Positions 50,735-59,891 of a stretch of 64,000 nucleotides of DNA are shown in pieces. Numbering within the stretch: the stretch's first letter is position 1; each line of letters opens with the position of its first letter. The notes beneath the pieces are model-generated. The model searched no databases, was not told where the DNA came from, and worked only from the letters and a program-made list of their open reading frames with translations. The position numbers were made by a program, and so were the translations under genes. Source of the DNA: an uncultured Collinsella sp. (lineage in GTDB: Bacteria > Actinomycetota > Coriobacteriia > Coriobacteriales > Coriobacteriaceae); contig CABUSH010000004.1 in assembly GCA_902494195.1 (NCBI GenBank), forward strand, positions 1 to 64,000, read 5' to 3'.

Positions 50735-51360
50735 GAATCATCGGCGGCGAATGGCGCGGTCGTAAGATCGAGGAGCCCCGTGGTCGCGATGTCACCCGCC
50801 CCACGACCGATCGCGTGCGCGAGGCGTGCGCATCTATGGTCATGTCGGCATTCGACTTCGATCTGGACGAGATCCGCGTGCTGGACGCCTTTGGCGGCTC
50901 CGGCGCCTTGGGCATTGAGATGCTCTCGCGCGGTGCCCGCTCGCTCACCACGTTCGAGATCGATCGCAACGCTGCTCGTCTGATTACCAAGAATATCGAG
51001 TCGCTCTGCCGCGACCGTGCGCGCTGGCGCGTGGTGACGGGTGACGTGCTGGCAAGCGCTTCGCGCGGCCGTGTGCCGGGCGGTCCCTTTGACCTGGTCC
51101 TGCTCGACCCGCCTTATGCTTTTGGTGCTGACCCAGTCGAGGAGCTGCTGCAAAACCTAGCTCAGCAAGGCATGCTGGCGCAGGGTGCCTACGTGCTCTT
51201 TGAGCACGCCGCGGCCGATGCGGGCGCACATCCGGCAGGCTTTGAGACCGTGCGCGAGAAGCGTTACGGCATAACCTCGGTTGACTTGCTGCGCTGGGTT
51301 GGCAACGGCGAGGATGATGGCAACGATAGCGACGCACCCACGGAGGATGCCCATGAGTGA
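50731..51360 (+). CDS. rsmD: 16S rRNA (guanine966-N2)-methyltransferase RsmD
   Basis: The 209-residue enzyme has MRIIGGEWRGRKIEEP, DAFGGSGALGIEMLSRGA (SAM site) and LLDPPYAFG (catalytic NPPY-like). It methylates G966 in the 30S subunit. It overlaps recG (ATGA) and is coupled to coaD downstream, a common order. Confidence 0.94.
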   Translation: MRIIGGEWRGRKIEEPRGRDVTRPTTDRVREACASMVMSAFDFDLDEIRVLDAFGGSGALGIEMLSRGARSLTTFEIDRNAARLITKNIESLCRDRARWRVVTGDVLASASRGRVPGGPFDLVLLDPPYAFGADPVEELLQNLAQQGMLAQGAYVLFEHAAADAGAHPAGFETVREKRYGITSVDLLRWVGNGEDDGNDSDAPTEDAHE

Positions 51361-51850
51361 CACCATTAACCGCGTAATCGTCCCGGGCACCTTCGATCCC
51401 ATCACGTTTGGCCACATCGACGTGATTCGCCGTGCCCGCCGCATCTTTCCCAGCGTGATCGTCGCCGTGGCCGAATCGCAGGGCAAAAACGGCGTCGGCA
51501 CCACGTTTATGCTCGACGAGCGTGTGGCGCTGGCCCGTGAGGCGCTCGGCGATATTGACGGCGTCGAGGTGCTGCCCTTCACTGGCCTCTTGGTTGATTT
51601 TGCCCGCGAACAGGGAGCAGGAGCCGTGGTCAAGGGCCTGCGTGCCATGACCGACTTTGAGTACGAGCTGCAGCAGGCCGACCTCAACTACCGCCTGGAT
51701 AGCGAGCTGGAGTCCATTTTTGTCATGAGTGCGCCGCAGTACGGCTATATCTCGAGCTCGGTGGTTCGCCAGATTGCCTCGCTCGGCAGCGACGTCTCTA
51801 ATTTTGTTCCGCCCAATGTGGTCAAGGCGCTCAAACATCGCTTTTCGTGA
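51353..51850 (+). CDS. coaD: Phosphopantetheine adenylyltransferase
   Basis: ATG 51353 overlaps the rsmD stop; the longer open frame upstream lies inside rsmD. The 165-residue enzyme has VPGTFDPITFGHIDVI (HxGH) and ISSSVVRQIASLG. It makes dephospho-CoA from 4'-phosphopantetheine, the penultimate step of CoA synthesis. The GGAGG site within the end of rsmD is well placed. Confidence 0.95.
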   Translation: MSDTINRVIVPGTFDPITFGHIDVIRRARRIFPSVIVAVAESQGKNGVGTTFMLDERVALAREALGDIDGVEVLPFTGLLVDFAREQGAGAVVKGLRAMTDFEYELQQADLNYRLDSELESIFVMSAPQYGYISSSVVRQIASLGSDVSNFVPPNVVKALKHRFS

Positions 51851-51918
51851 CGTTTTTTAATGCCTGGTGGCATGTGGTAAACTAACACGATGATATGTTA
51901 CCTATGAAAGGAGACCGG

Positions 51919-52416
51919 ATGCCGGGCGAGAATTTTCCTGGCGACAGGATCGTGAGTCTTGTCGACGAGCTCGAGGGGCTCATCGAAGAGGCTAAGACGC
52001 CGTTCGGCAAGAACGCCCAGATGAAGGTTATCGACGCCGACGTCTTCTTTAACATCCTCGACGAGATCCGCATGAGCTATCCCGAGGAATGGCAGAAGTC
52101 CCGCCGTATCCTCAAGGAGCGCGAGGAGCTTATGGCTTCCGCCGCCGCTCAGGCCGATTCCATCATCGCCGATGCTCAACAGCAGGCCCTCACCATTGCC
52201 GGTGAGCAGGAGATCGTCCGCTTAGCGCAGCAGCAGGCCGACGATATCCGCGACCGTGCCCAGCAGTATGAGCGCGAGACACGCTATGCCGCCGAGGACT
52301 ACGCCGAGCAGGTCTTTACGCACCTCGAGGAGAACCTCAAGAGCCTGACCGGCACGGTGACCCGTTGCCGTCAGCAGCTCAACGAGGGTGCCGCCCAGCA
52401 GAATGGTCAGTGGTAA
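51919..52416 (+). CDS. Coiled-coil protein, possibly DivIVA or septation related
   Basis: ATG 51919 follows AAAGGAGA. The 165-residue product is mostly charged helix, with KVIDADVFFNILDEIRMSYPEEW followed by a long Ala/Gln/Glu coiled coil. It resembles actinobacterial proteins annotated as ATPase or cell-division-initiation proteins beside coaD. No enzymatic motif is present. The stop overlaps the yceD ATG (TAATG). Confidence 0.75.
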   Translation: MPGENFPGDRIVSLVDELEGLIEEAKTPFGKNAQMKVIDADVFFNILDEIRMSYPEEWQKSRRILKEREELMASAAAQADSIIADAQQQALTIAGEQEIVRLAQQQADDIRDRAQQYERETRYAAEDYAEQVFTHLEENLKSLTGTVTRCRQQLNEGAAQQNGQW

Positions 52417-52970
52417 TGGCTGAGTTCCCGAGCGTTACCGTCGATCTTTCCGAGCAGCTCGAGTTTCCTGGAGATTCGTATCCGCTGACCGGTAAGGTCG
52501 ATGTCGCCACCTACACGGTGGGCGATAAGGAGTACCAGCTTCAGGACGGCATCGACTACGACGTTGTCTTTACCAATGCCGGTACCGGTGTCTTGCTCAC
52601 GGGCATGGTCCGCGCGCACGCCACCGGCGAGTGCGACCGTTGCCTGGAGCCCGCCTCGTTTGATATCGCCGGCGAGATCGAGGAGTTCTACCTCTTTGAG
52701 GAGCCCGAGGACCCCGAGGCCTACGAAGACGGCTACGAGTTACTGGGCGAGGATCGCATCGTCGATCTGGGTGAGCCCATCAACGACGCGGTCGTCATGG
52801 ACACGCCGTTCGTTGTCCTGTGCAAGCCCGATTGTCGCGGCCTATGCCCCACTTGCGGCATCAATCTCAACGTCGAGCAATGCGATTGCGCCGCTCAAGC
52901 AGAGGCCGAATGGGCCGCTGCCACGGAAAATCCATTTGCAGCATTGAAGAATCTCAAGCTTGACGAGTAA
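52416..52970 (+). CDS. YceD family (DUF177) protein
   Basis: The 184-residue product has the DUF177 layout: a beta-rich N-terminal half, GECDRCLEPASFD, and a cysteine-rich end with PDCRGLCPTCG and CDC. YceD/DUF177 proteins are encoded just upstream of rpmF in most bacteria and are linked to 23S rRNA or ribosome maturation. That neighbourhood is kept here, with rpmF 64 bases downstream. Confidence 0.92.
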   Translation: MAEFPSVTVDLSEQLEFPGDSYPLTGKVDVATYTVGDKEYQLQDGIDYDVVFTNAGTGVLLTGMVRAHATGECDRCLEPASFDIAGEIEEFYLFEEPEDPEAYEDGYELLGEDRIVDLGEPINDAVVMDTPFVVLCKPDCRGLCPTCGINLNVEQCDCAAQAEAEWAAATENPFAALKNLKLDE

Positions 52971-52975
52971 AACTG

Positions 52976-52984
52976 TGGTAGTAT
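52976..52984 (+). promoter_or_regulatory. Possible extended -10 promoter before rpmF
   Basis: TGGTAGTAT-like sequence (TGTGGTAGTAT) gives an extended -10 element. A TTGACG lies only 13 bases upstream, too close to serve as a standard -35. Confidence 0.3.
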
Positions 52985-53034
52985 CGCTACTTGCGCGTAA
53001 TCGCCACACTGGATAGTTCATAAGGAAGGTCACT

Positions 53035-53214
53035 ATGCCCGTACCTAAACAAAAGCAGGGTCGTATCCGCACTCACACCCGCCGTTCCGCCAACATGAAG
53101 ATCTCGGCTGCGGCTCAGTCCACGTGCCCCCGTTGCGGTGCTGTCAAGCTCCCGCACCACGTGTGCCCCAGCTGCGGTTTCTACAAGGACCGCGAGGTTA
53201 TCGTTACCGAGTAA
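53035..53214 (+). CDS. rpmF: 50S ribosomal protein L32
   Basis: The 59-residue product opens with MPVPKQKQGRIRTHTRRS and has the zinc-ribbon pair CPRCG and CPSCG of C+ type L32. AAGGAAGG precedes the start. A Rho-independent hairpin follows at 53256, before plsX. Confidence 0.97.
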   Translation: MPVPKQKQGRIRTHTRRSANMKISAAAQSTCPRCGAVKLPHHVCPSCGFYKDREVIVTE

Positions 53215-53255
53215 CTGTATACTCTGGATGCGATGCCGTTCCAACTGGAACCACA

Positions 53256-53286
53256 ATGGCCGGCTCAATGAGTCGGCCATTTTTGT
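53256..53286 (+). terminator. rpmF terminator
   Basis: ATGGCCG (53256-53262) pairs with CGGCCAT (53274-53280), followed by TTTTTG. plsX begins 16 bases on, so it may act as a partial terminator. Confidence 0.75.
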
Positions 53287-53301
53287 ATAAGGAGCATGTA
53301 T

Positions 53302-54321
53302 ATGAGTAACGTTCGCGTTTGTGTAGACGTTGTGGGCGGAGACGAGAAGCCTCAGGTTGTCCTCGACGGTATCGAGGCGGCGCTTGCGGCGGATCCCGAT
53401 ATCGAGGTCTTGGCCGTCGGTCCCGCAGAGATCGTGAACCCCTTTGCCGCGGCTCACGCTCGCGTCGAGGCCTTGGAGGCGCCCGATGTCATCGCCATGG
53501 ATGACGATCCCATTCGAGCTGTGATGACCAAGCGTAAGTCCTCGATCGTACTTGCCTGCCGCGCTATCAAGAAGGGCAACGCGGACGCGTTCTTCTCTGC
53601 CGGCTCCACCGGCGCCATGACCGCTGCCGCTACCGCCTATGTGACGCCATTTAGATATCAGGCCGAGGGCAAGAAGCAGCCGGTGCGTCCGTGCCTCACC
53701 AATGCATTGCCCAACCGCGCCGGCGGCCTGACGGTACTGTGCGACATGGGCGCCAACCCCGATGTCGAGGTCGACGACATGGTGCGTTTTGCCCAGATGG
53801 GTAGCGCCTATGCGCGCGTCGTCCTGGGCATTGAGCATCCCCGCGTCGGTTTGCTCGGCAACGGCACCGAGGACGAGAAGGGCTCCAACTTTACCAAGGC
53901 GTGCTTCCCTGCCATGAAGGCCGCCGTTCCCGGCTTTGTGGGCAACTGCGAGGGCACCGACCTGACCTCGGGTAACTTTGACGTCGTCGTTGCCGATGGC
54001 ATGTCGGGTAACATCGCGCTTAAGGCAACCGAGGGCGCCGCTAAGTTTTTGCTGCAAGAGCTCAAGGGTGCCTTTATGGCTTCGCTGGGCACCAAGATCG
54101 CCGCGTTGCTCATCAAAAAGCAGATGCGCGAGATCAAGGCAAAGCTCTCGGGCGATGCTAAGGGCGGCGCCATTCTGCTGGGCCTGCGTGGCGTGGTCCT
54201 GATCGGCCACGGTGCCACCTCGGTCGAGGCCGTCAAAAACGGTACGCTCGCCGCGGCGGAGGCCGTGCGCGCCGGGCTGGTCGAGAACGTCGCCAACTCT
54301 ATGGACGGCATCGTTTTGTAG
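53302..54321 (+). CDS. plsX: Acyl-ACP:phosphate acyltransferase PlsX
   Basis: I chose ATG 53302, since AAGGAG at 53289-53294 is seven bases before it and only one base before ATG 53296. The 339-residue protein has VCVDVVGGDEKP, FFSAGSTGAMTAAAT, GLTVLCDMGANPDVE and DGMSGNIALKATEG. It makes acyl-phosphate for phospholipid synthesis. The order rpmF-plsX-acpP is common. Confidence 0.95.
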   Translation: MSNVRVCVDVVGGDEKPQVVLDGIEAALAADPDIEVLAVGPAEIVNPFAAAHARVEALEAPDVIAMDDDPIRAVMTKRKSSIVLACRAIKKGNADAFFSAGSTGAMTAAATAYVTPFRYQAEGKKQPVRPCLTNALPNRAGGLTVLCDMGANPDVEVDDMVRFAQMGSAYARVVLGIEHPRVGLLGNGTEDEKGSNFTKACFPAMKAAVPGFVGNCEGTDLTSGNFDVVVADGMSGNIALKATEGAAKFLLQELKGAFMASLGTKIAALLIKKQMREIKAKLSGDAKGGAILLGLRGVVLIGHGATSVEAVKNGTLAAAEAVRAGLVENVANSMDGIVL

Positions 54322-54445
54322 GAGCGAGTTAGAGCGCTGTTATGTGCCTCGCGGCCTTCGTCGTGGGGTAGAATCAAAACCGTGTCTTGGCGCTGCGCTT
54401 GCGGCGCCAGCTCGTTGATGTTCACGCAATACGAGAGGAAGCGCT

Positions 54446-54688
54446 ATGGACCGCTCCGAAATCTTCGATAAGATCGCCGAAGTCGCCGCTGACGTTCTGG
54501 GCGTCGATGTCGCCGACATTAGCGACGAGACTACCTTTGACGATCTCGATGCCGATTCGCTCGAGCGTCTGCAGTTGGTGACGGCCATCGAGGACGAGTT
54601 CGACCTCGAGATCGATGACGAGACCCTGCTGTCGCTCAACTCTGTCGCCGACGCTGTCGACGCTATTGAAAACGCCAAGGAGGCCTAA
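54446..54688 (+). CDS. acpP: Acyl carrier protein
   Basis: The 80-residue acidic protein has the 4'-phosphopantetheine site DSLERLQL, with S38 as the attachment residue. It carries acyl chains during fatty acid synthesis. GAGGAAG precedes the start. rnc follows within three bases. Confidence 0.95.
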   Translation: MDRSEIFDKIAEVAADVLGVDVADISDETTFDDLDADSLERLQLVTAIEDEFDLEIDDETLLSLNSVADAVDAIENAKEA

Positions 54689-54691
54689 GTC

Positions 54692-55417
54692 TTGGCTTTA
54701 TCTCAACGACTCGCGCGCGCCCAGGAAATCCTGGGCCACGAGTTCAATAACAAGGTGCTGCTGCGCGCGGCGCTCACGCACCCTTCTGCCGTGGAAGGTC
54801 AGCCCGTCTCGGCGAGCTATGAGCGCCTTGAGTTTTTGGGCGATTCCATTTTGGGCGCCGTGGTTGCCCGCTCGCTCTTTGAGTCCTATCCGGAGTTTGA
54901 CGAGGGCAAGCTTACGCGTCTGAAGGTGTCGCTCGTCTCGGGCGCCACGCTGTCCGAGGTGTCCCATGAGCTGGGCATCGACGACATCATCATCTTTGGT
55001 GCCTCCGAGACCGGCACGGGCGCGCGCGGTCTGCATTCGGCGCTCGAGAACGTCTACGAGTCGCTCGTGGGCGCCCTGTACCTGGATGCCGGCTGGGATG
55101 CGGCGGCGGAGTTTATCCACCGTACACTCAAGCCGCACCTGGCTTCCGAGCGTGCCGAGCATCCCGCGAACCCTAAGTCGTTCTTGCAGGAGTGCGTGCA
55201 GGCCGACGGCCACGAGCCTCCGGCGTACAAGCTCGTTGGCTCTGAGGGCCCGGCGCACGCACCGACCTTTACCGCCGTGGTGCTCATCGACGGTATCCGC
55301 CAGGGCCGCGGCACCGGTTCCTCCAAGAAGGAGGCCGAGGGTGCCGCTGCGCTCGAGGCGCTTGATCGCATGGGTTACACCACCAACGGCGTGATTCTCA
55401 ACAAGAAGCCTGTTTAA
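54692..55417 (+). CDS. rnc: Ribonuclease III
   Basis: The 241-residue enzyme starts at TTG 54692 with GGAGG upstream. The catalytic motif is ERLEFLGDSILGAVV, and the second acidic pair sits in ENVYESLVGALYLDAGW. A dsRNA-binding domain covers ~155-225. It processes rRNA and other structured RNAs. The order acpP-rnc-smc is typical. Confidence 0.95.
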   Translation: MALSQRLARAQEILGHEFNNKVLLRAALTHPSAVEGQPVSASYERLEFLGDSILGAVVARSLFESYPEFDEGKLTRLKVSLVSGATLSEVSHELGIDDIIIFGASETGTGARGLHSALENVYESLVGALYLDAGWDAAAEFIHRTLKPHLASERAEHPANPKSFLQECVQADGHEPPAYKLVGSEGPAHAPTFTAVVLIDGIRQGRGTGSSKKEAEGAAALEALDRMGYTTNGVILNKKPV

Positions 55418-55427
55418 GCGAGGAGCC

Positions 55428-58400
55428 GTGTATCTCAAGTCCCTCACGCTCAAAGGGTTCAAGTCGTTTGCCGACCGCGCCCATATGACGTTTGAGCCGG
55501 GCCTGACCGTCATCGTCGGTCCCAACGGCTCGGGAAAATCGAACATCTCCGACTCGATTCTGTGGGTCCTGGGCGAGCAGAGCGCCAAGCAGCTGCGCGG
55601 CCAGGCCATGGAAGACGTCATCTTCTCGGGCTCGTCGGCGCGCAAGCCGGTGGGTGTGGCCGAGGTCACGCTGGTGCTCGATAACTCGGACCATATGCTT
55701 CCCGTCGACTTTGACGAGGTGGCTATCACCCGCCGCATGTATCGTTCGGGTGAGAGTGAGTACCTCATCAATTCGAGCCCGTGCCGCCTGATGGACATCC
55801 AGGATATCCTGCACGATTCGGGACTGGGCAAGGATACGCATTCCATCATCAGCCAGGGCAAGCTCGATGCCATTTTGCAGAGCCGCCCCGAGGAGCGCCG
55901 TGCCCTTATTGAGGAGGCTGCCGGCATCTCCAAGCACAAGCGCCGCAAGGAGCGTGCGCTCAAAAAGATTAAGTCGATGGACGAGCACCTGACGCGTGCC
56001 CGCGACATCAATAAGGAAATCGCCCGTCAGCTGCGACCGCTGGAGCGTCAGGTCGATCGCGCGCGCAAGTACAAAGAGCTGTCCTCGCGCGCGAACGAGC
56101 TTACGCAGATGCTGGCCGTTGACGAGCTGCGTTCGCTGCAGTCGCAGTGGAACGACCTGGAGAGCCGCTCCAAAGAGGGCGCGGCCGAGCTTGAGCTTGC
56201 GCAGTACCGCTTGGGCGAAAAGGAGCGCGAGCTCGAGAAGCTTCAGGTCATGCTCGAGGAAAAGGGCCTGTTTGTGGGCGACCTAGGCGAGCAGCGCCGT
56301 CATATGCAAGATGTGGTCGGCCGCATTAACTCCGACATGCGCCTGCTCGAGGAAAAGGGCCACAACATGGTGTCGCGCCTGTCTGACATGCGCGGGCAGA
56401 TTTCGAGCTCCGAGCATCAGCGTCGTCGCGTGGTCGAGGAGCTCGAGGACGCGCGTGCGCAGCTTGAGGAAGTGACCGGTGCGCACATGCAGGCCCAGGA
56501 GGACGTTGACGCCGCTGGTCCTGCTGCCGCTGAGCTCCACGAGCGTCGCGTTGCGCTCGACAATCAGATTTCGCAGCTCACGCGTGAGCAGCGCGATGTG
56601 CAGCGTGTGGCCGATAACGCCGCGCTCGAGCTCGCTAAGGTGAAGGATTCCTTGAGCAATGCCGAGGTCGAGGACAACATGTATGCCTCGCGCCTGGAGC
56701 AGATTGACGAGCAGCTCGAGGAGGTCACGGCCTCGCTCGAGAGCCGTCGCGACCGCGCCGAGGAGCTTGAGGGCGCTCTTGAGGAAGCGCGCCAGGCTCA
56801 GGTCGATGCGCGTGAGGCCACCGAGGCGGCACGCGCGGCCCTGAAGGACCTGCGTGCCCGCGAGAGTGAGGCGCGCAACAAGTTATCCGAGGTGCGCTCG
56901 GAGCTTGCCAGTCATAAGAAACTCGATGCCCGCATGGCCGACAGCTCGCCGCTCGTAAGCCGGCTGGTGGGTGCGCTGGGCGACGATGTCTCGGGTCGTC
57001 TGGGCGACGTGCTCGAGGCCCCGCGCGAGCTTGAGGGCCTGGTTGAGCAATTGCTCGCCGGCGATATCGATGCCCTGTTGTTTGATGACGCCACCACGCT
57101 TGAGCGTGCCGGTCGTGCGGCTCTGGGCCAGAAGAAGGCCTCAGGCGAGGCGCTGCTGGTGGCGCGCGGCGTGAGCGGCTCTGCTGCCGCCGAGGGCGCT
57201 GCCGGTACCCGTCTGGTTGATCGTCTGTCCGTGCGCGCAGGCTACGGACCCGTCGTCGAGGCGCTGCTCGGCGGCTATTACATGGTCGATGACTTGGCTG
57301 CCGCGCTGGCCGCGCCTGTCGTTGACGGTGTGACCTACGTGACTCCCGATGGCGCTCGCGTAAGCTGTGGCGGCCTGGTGCGCGTGGGCCTCGATGCCGG
57401 CGAGGCTTCGGGCGCCCTGGAGCGCAAGCGTCGTATCCGCGAGCTGGAAGGCCTGGAGCCCGATCTTGCTGCCGCGTTTGAGCATGTTTCTGATCAGGTC
57501 GTCGAGGCCAATGCGGCTGTTGAGGAGGCCCGTGCTGCCGAGGGCGATGCTGCCGGCGAGATTGCCCGCCTTGAGGGCGAGCGTCGCTCCCTGCTGTCCG
57601 AGATCGGCCGCCTGGAGCAGAGTGCCAACAATGCCGAGGTCGAGCGGGTACGGATTTCTAAGCGCCGCGAGCAGGCTGCCGAGGCCGTTCGTGCCGCACG
57701 TCCGCGCGTGGATGAACTTACCCGTTCGCGTGACGAGGCCCGCGCGCAGGCAAGCGATCTGGGCTTGCAGATTGCCGAGGCCAACGACGAACTCGACCGC
57801 GTTCGCCGTGACGATTCCGAGGCTGCCGGCAAGCTCGCCGACGCCAAGGTCCGCCTAGCCCAGACGAGCGAACGCCTGCGTTCGCTGAAGGGCCGCGTGC
57901 CCGACCTGGAGCATCGTCTTGAGGGCATCGACCGTCGTATCCGCGGAACACGCCAGGCTTCGCGCTCGCTCGAGCTGCTGCGCCTGCGCGTCGACCCCAT
58001 GCACGAACGCTATTCTGCCCTGTTGGAACGCGCGTCGGATTGGGCAGCGCGCCTGCGTGACCAGGCCTCTCTGGAGGAGGCGGACTCCGCTTCGCTCAAG
58101 AAGACCATCGAGGATGCCAAGGCAGAGGTTACCCGCGCTAAGGAGCGGGTCGATACCGCCTCCGCCACGCAAAACGAGTTCAAGGTCGCGCGTGGCAAGC
58201 TCGAGGTGCAGGTAGAGGCCGCCATTAAGGCCATTACCGCCGATGGCACCACGGTACTCGAGGAAGCGCTCATGCTTCCTGCGCCCACCGACCGTGACGC
58301 TGCTGAGCGCGAGCTCAACCAGCTCGTGCGTCAGATCAACAACCTGGGCCCTGTGAACCAGGTTGCCATGGAGGAGTACGAGCAGCTCAAGCGCCGTGCC

Positions 58401-58964
58401 GATTACATCGAGGAGCAACTTGCCGATCTGGAGAGCGCGCGCAAGGCGCTCACCAAGATCACCGTGGCGATCGACCGCAAGATGCGGAAGGCGTTCCTGG
58501 TGACGTTTGAGAAGGTCGACGCGAACTTCCGTGAGATCTTCGCCATGCTCTTCCCGGGCGGTCAGGCTCATCTGGAGATGACCGATCCCGAGCATCCTGC
58601 CGAGACGGGTATCGAGGTCGTGGCGCAGCCGCGCGGCAAGCGCATCACCAAGATGATGCTCATGTCGGGTGGCGAGAAGAGCCTGACGGCGCTCGCCCTG
58701 CTCTTTGCCGTGTACCGCACGCGCACGGTGCCGTTCTATGTGCTGGACGAGGTCGAGGCGGCACTCGATGACGCAAACCTGTCCAAGCTTATCGGCGCCC
58801 TCGACGTGTTGCGTTCCGATACGCAGCTCTTGGTTATCTCGCATCAGCGCCGTACTATGGAGGACGCTGACGTTCTCTACGGCGTCTCGATGCAAGCCGA
58901 CGGCGTCAGTCGCGTCGTCTCGCAAAAACTCGATCGCGAAACCGGAAAGGTCGTGAATGCATAA
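55428..58964 (+). CDS. smc: Chromosome partition protein SMC
   Basis: The 1178-residue ATPase has Walker A GPNGSGKSN at 31-39, two long coiled coils around a hinge (~515-660), and the C-terminal LMSGGEKSLTALALLFA signature with YVLDEVEAALDDANL. With ScpA and ScpB it condenses and segregates the chromosome. GTG 55428 follows GAGGAG. Confidence 0.97.
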   Translation: MYLKSLTLKGFKSFADRAHMTFEPGLTVIVGPNGSGKSNISDSILWVLGEQSAKQLRGQAMEDVIFSGSSARKPVGVAEVTLVLDNSDHMLPVDFDEVAITRRMYRSGESEYLINSSPCRLMDIQDILHDSGLGKDTHSIISQGKLDAILQSRPEERRALIEEAAGISKHKRRKERALKKIKSMDEHLTRARDINKEIARQLRPLERQVDRARKYKELSSRANELTQMLAVDELRSLQSQWNDLESRSKEGAAELELAQYRLGEKERELEKLQVMLEEKGLFVGDLGEQRRHMQDVVGRINSDMRLLEEKGHNMVSRLSDMRGQISSSEHQRRRVVEELEDARAQLEEVTGAHMQAQEDVDAAGPAAAELHERRVALDNQISQLTREQRDVQRVADNAALELAKVKDSLSNAEVEDNMYASRLEQIDEQLEEVTASLESRRDRAEELEGALEEARQAQVDAREATEAARAALKDLRARESEARNKLSEVRSELASHKKLDARMADSSPLVSRLVGALGDDVSGRLGDVLEAPRELEGLVEQLLAGDIDALLFDDATTLERAGRAALGQKKASGEALLVARGVSGSAAAEGAAGTRLVDRLSVRAGYGPVVEALLGGYYMVDDLAAALAAPVVDGVTYVTPDGARVSCGGLVRVGLDAGEASGALERKRRIRELEGLEPDLAAAFEHVSDQVVEANAAVEEARAAEGDAAGEIARLEGERRSLLSEIGRLEQSANNAEVERVRISKRREQAAEAVRAARPRVDELTRSRDEARAQASDLGLQIAEANDELDRVRRDDSEAAGKLADAKVRLAQTSERLRSLKGRVPDLEHRLEGIDRRIRGTRQASRSLELLRLRVDPMHERYSALLERASDWAARLRDQASLEEADSASLKKTIEDAKAEVTRAKERVDTASATQNEFKVARGKLEVQVEAAIKAITADGTTVLEEALMLPAPTDRDAAERELNQLVRQINNLGPVNQVAMEEYEQLKRRADYIEEQLADLESARKALTKITVAIDRKMRKAFLVTFEKVDANFREIFAMLFPGGQAHLEMTDPEHPAETGIEVVAQPRGKRITKMMLMSGGEKSLTALALLFAVYRTRTVPFYVLDEVEAALDDANLSKLIGALDVLRSDTQLLVISHQRRTMEDADVLYGVSMQADGVSRVVSQKLDRETGKVVNA

Positions 58965-59881
58965 TGGGATTCTTTGAAGCACTCTCGCGCGGACTTGAGC
59001 GCAGCCGCGAGGCCCTCAACGAGGTCTTCTACTTTGGCGGTGAGGTCGACGAGGATTTTTGGGAGGACCTAGAGGACACTCTCGTCATGGGTGACATGGG
59101 TGCTGAGGTCGCGATCAAGGTGTCCGATGACCTGCGCGATGCCGCGGCCAAGAAGAACCTCAAGACCGCTCCTCAGCTTCGCCGTGCCCTGGCCGAGCAG
59201 CTTGAGCAGCACTTTGTGCCCATCGAGCGCGATCCGTTCTCCGATACGCCGAGCTGCGTGCTGTTTGTGGGCATTAACGGTGCCGGCAAGACCACCACGG
59301 TCGGTAAGATCGCGAGCGCCATGTCCGCCCGCGGCAAGAACGTCGTGATCGGTTCTGCCGATACGTTCCGCGCTGCCGCCATCGAGCAGCTCGATGTGTG
59401 GGGCCAGCGCGCCGGCGTCCCCGTCATCAAGCGCGACCGTGGCTCCGACCCGGCAAGTGTTTGCTACGACGTGCTCGACGAGGCCGACAAGCGCGGCAGC
59501 GACCTGGTGCTTATCGACACTGCCGGTCGTCTGCACACGAGCCCCGAGCTCATGCGCGAGCTTGCCAAGGTGGTTAACGTGACACGTAAGCGCGCCGCCA
59601 ATATGGCCGCCGGCCCCATGCCCGTCTCAGTCGTGCTCGTGATCGATGCCGCCACCGGCCAGAACGGTCTGAACCAGGCGCTCGAGTTTAACGAGGCACT
59701 GGGCTTGGACGGTATTATCATGACTAAGCTCGACGGCACGGCTAAGGGCGGTATCGCCATGGCCGTGGCCGAGAAGCTCAAGCTCCCGATCCTGCGCGTG
59801 GGCGTGGGCGAGCAGGTCGATGACCTGCAGGAGTTCAATGCCAAAGATTTCTGCCGCGCCCTGGTGGGCGAGTCCAATTAA
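58964..59881 (+). CDS. ftsY: Signal recognition particle receptor FtsY
   Basis: The 305-residue protein has a short N-terminal region (no acidic A domain), the NG domain with GINGAGKTTTVGKIA, DTFRAAAIEQLDVW, IDTAGRLHTS and TKLDGTAKGG. It docks ribosome-SRP complexes at the membrane. Its ATG overlaps the smc stop (TAATG). Confidence 0.96.
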   Translation: MGFFEALSRGLERSREALNEVFYFGGEVDEDFWEDLEDTLVMGDMGAEVAIKVSDDLRDAAAKKNLKTAPQLRRALAEQLEQHFVPIERDPFSDTPSCVLFVGINGAGKTTTVGKIASAMSARGKNVVIGSADTFRAAAIEQLDVWGQRAGVPVIKRDRGSDPASVCYDVLDEADKRGSDLVLIDTAGRLHTSPELMRELAKVVNVTRKRAANMAAGPMPVSVVLVIDAATGQNGLNQALEFNEALGLDGIIMTKLDGTAKGGIAMAVAEKLKLPILRVGVGEQVDDLQEFNAKDFCRALVGESN

Positions 59882-59891
59882 GGAGTGACTA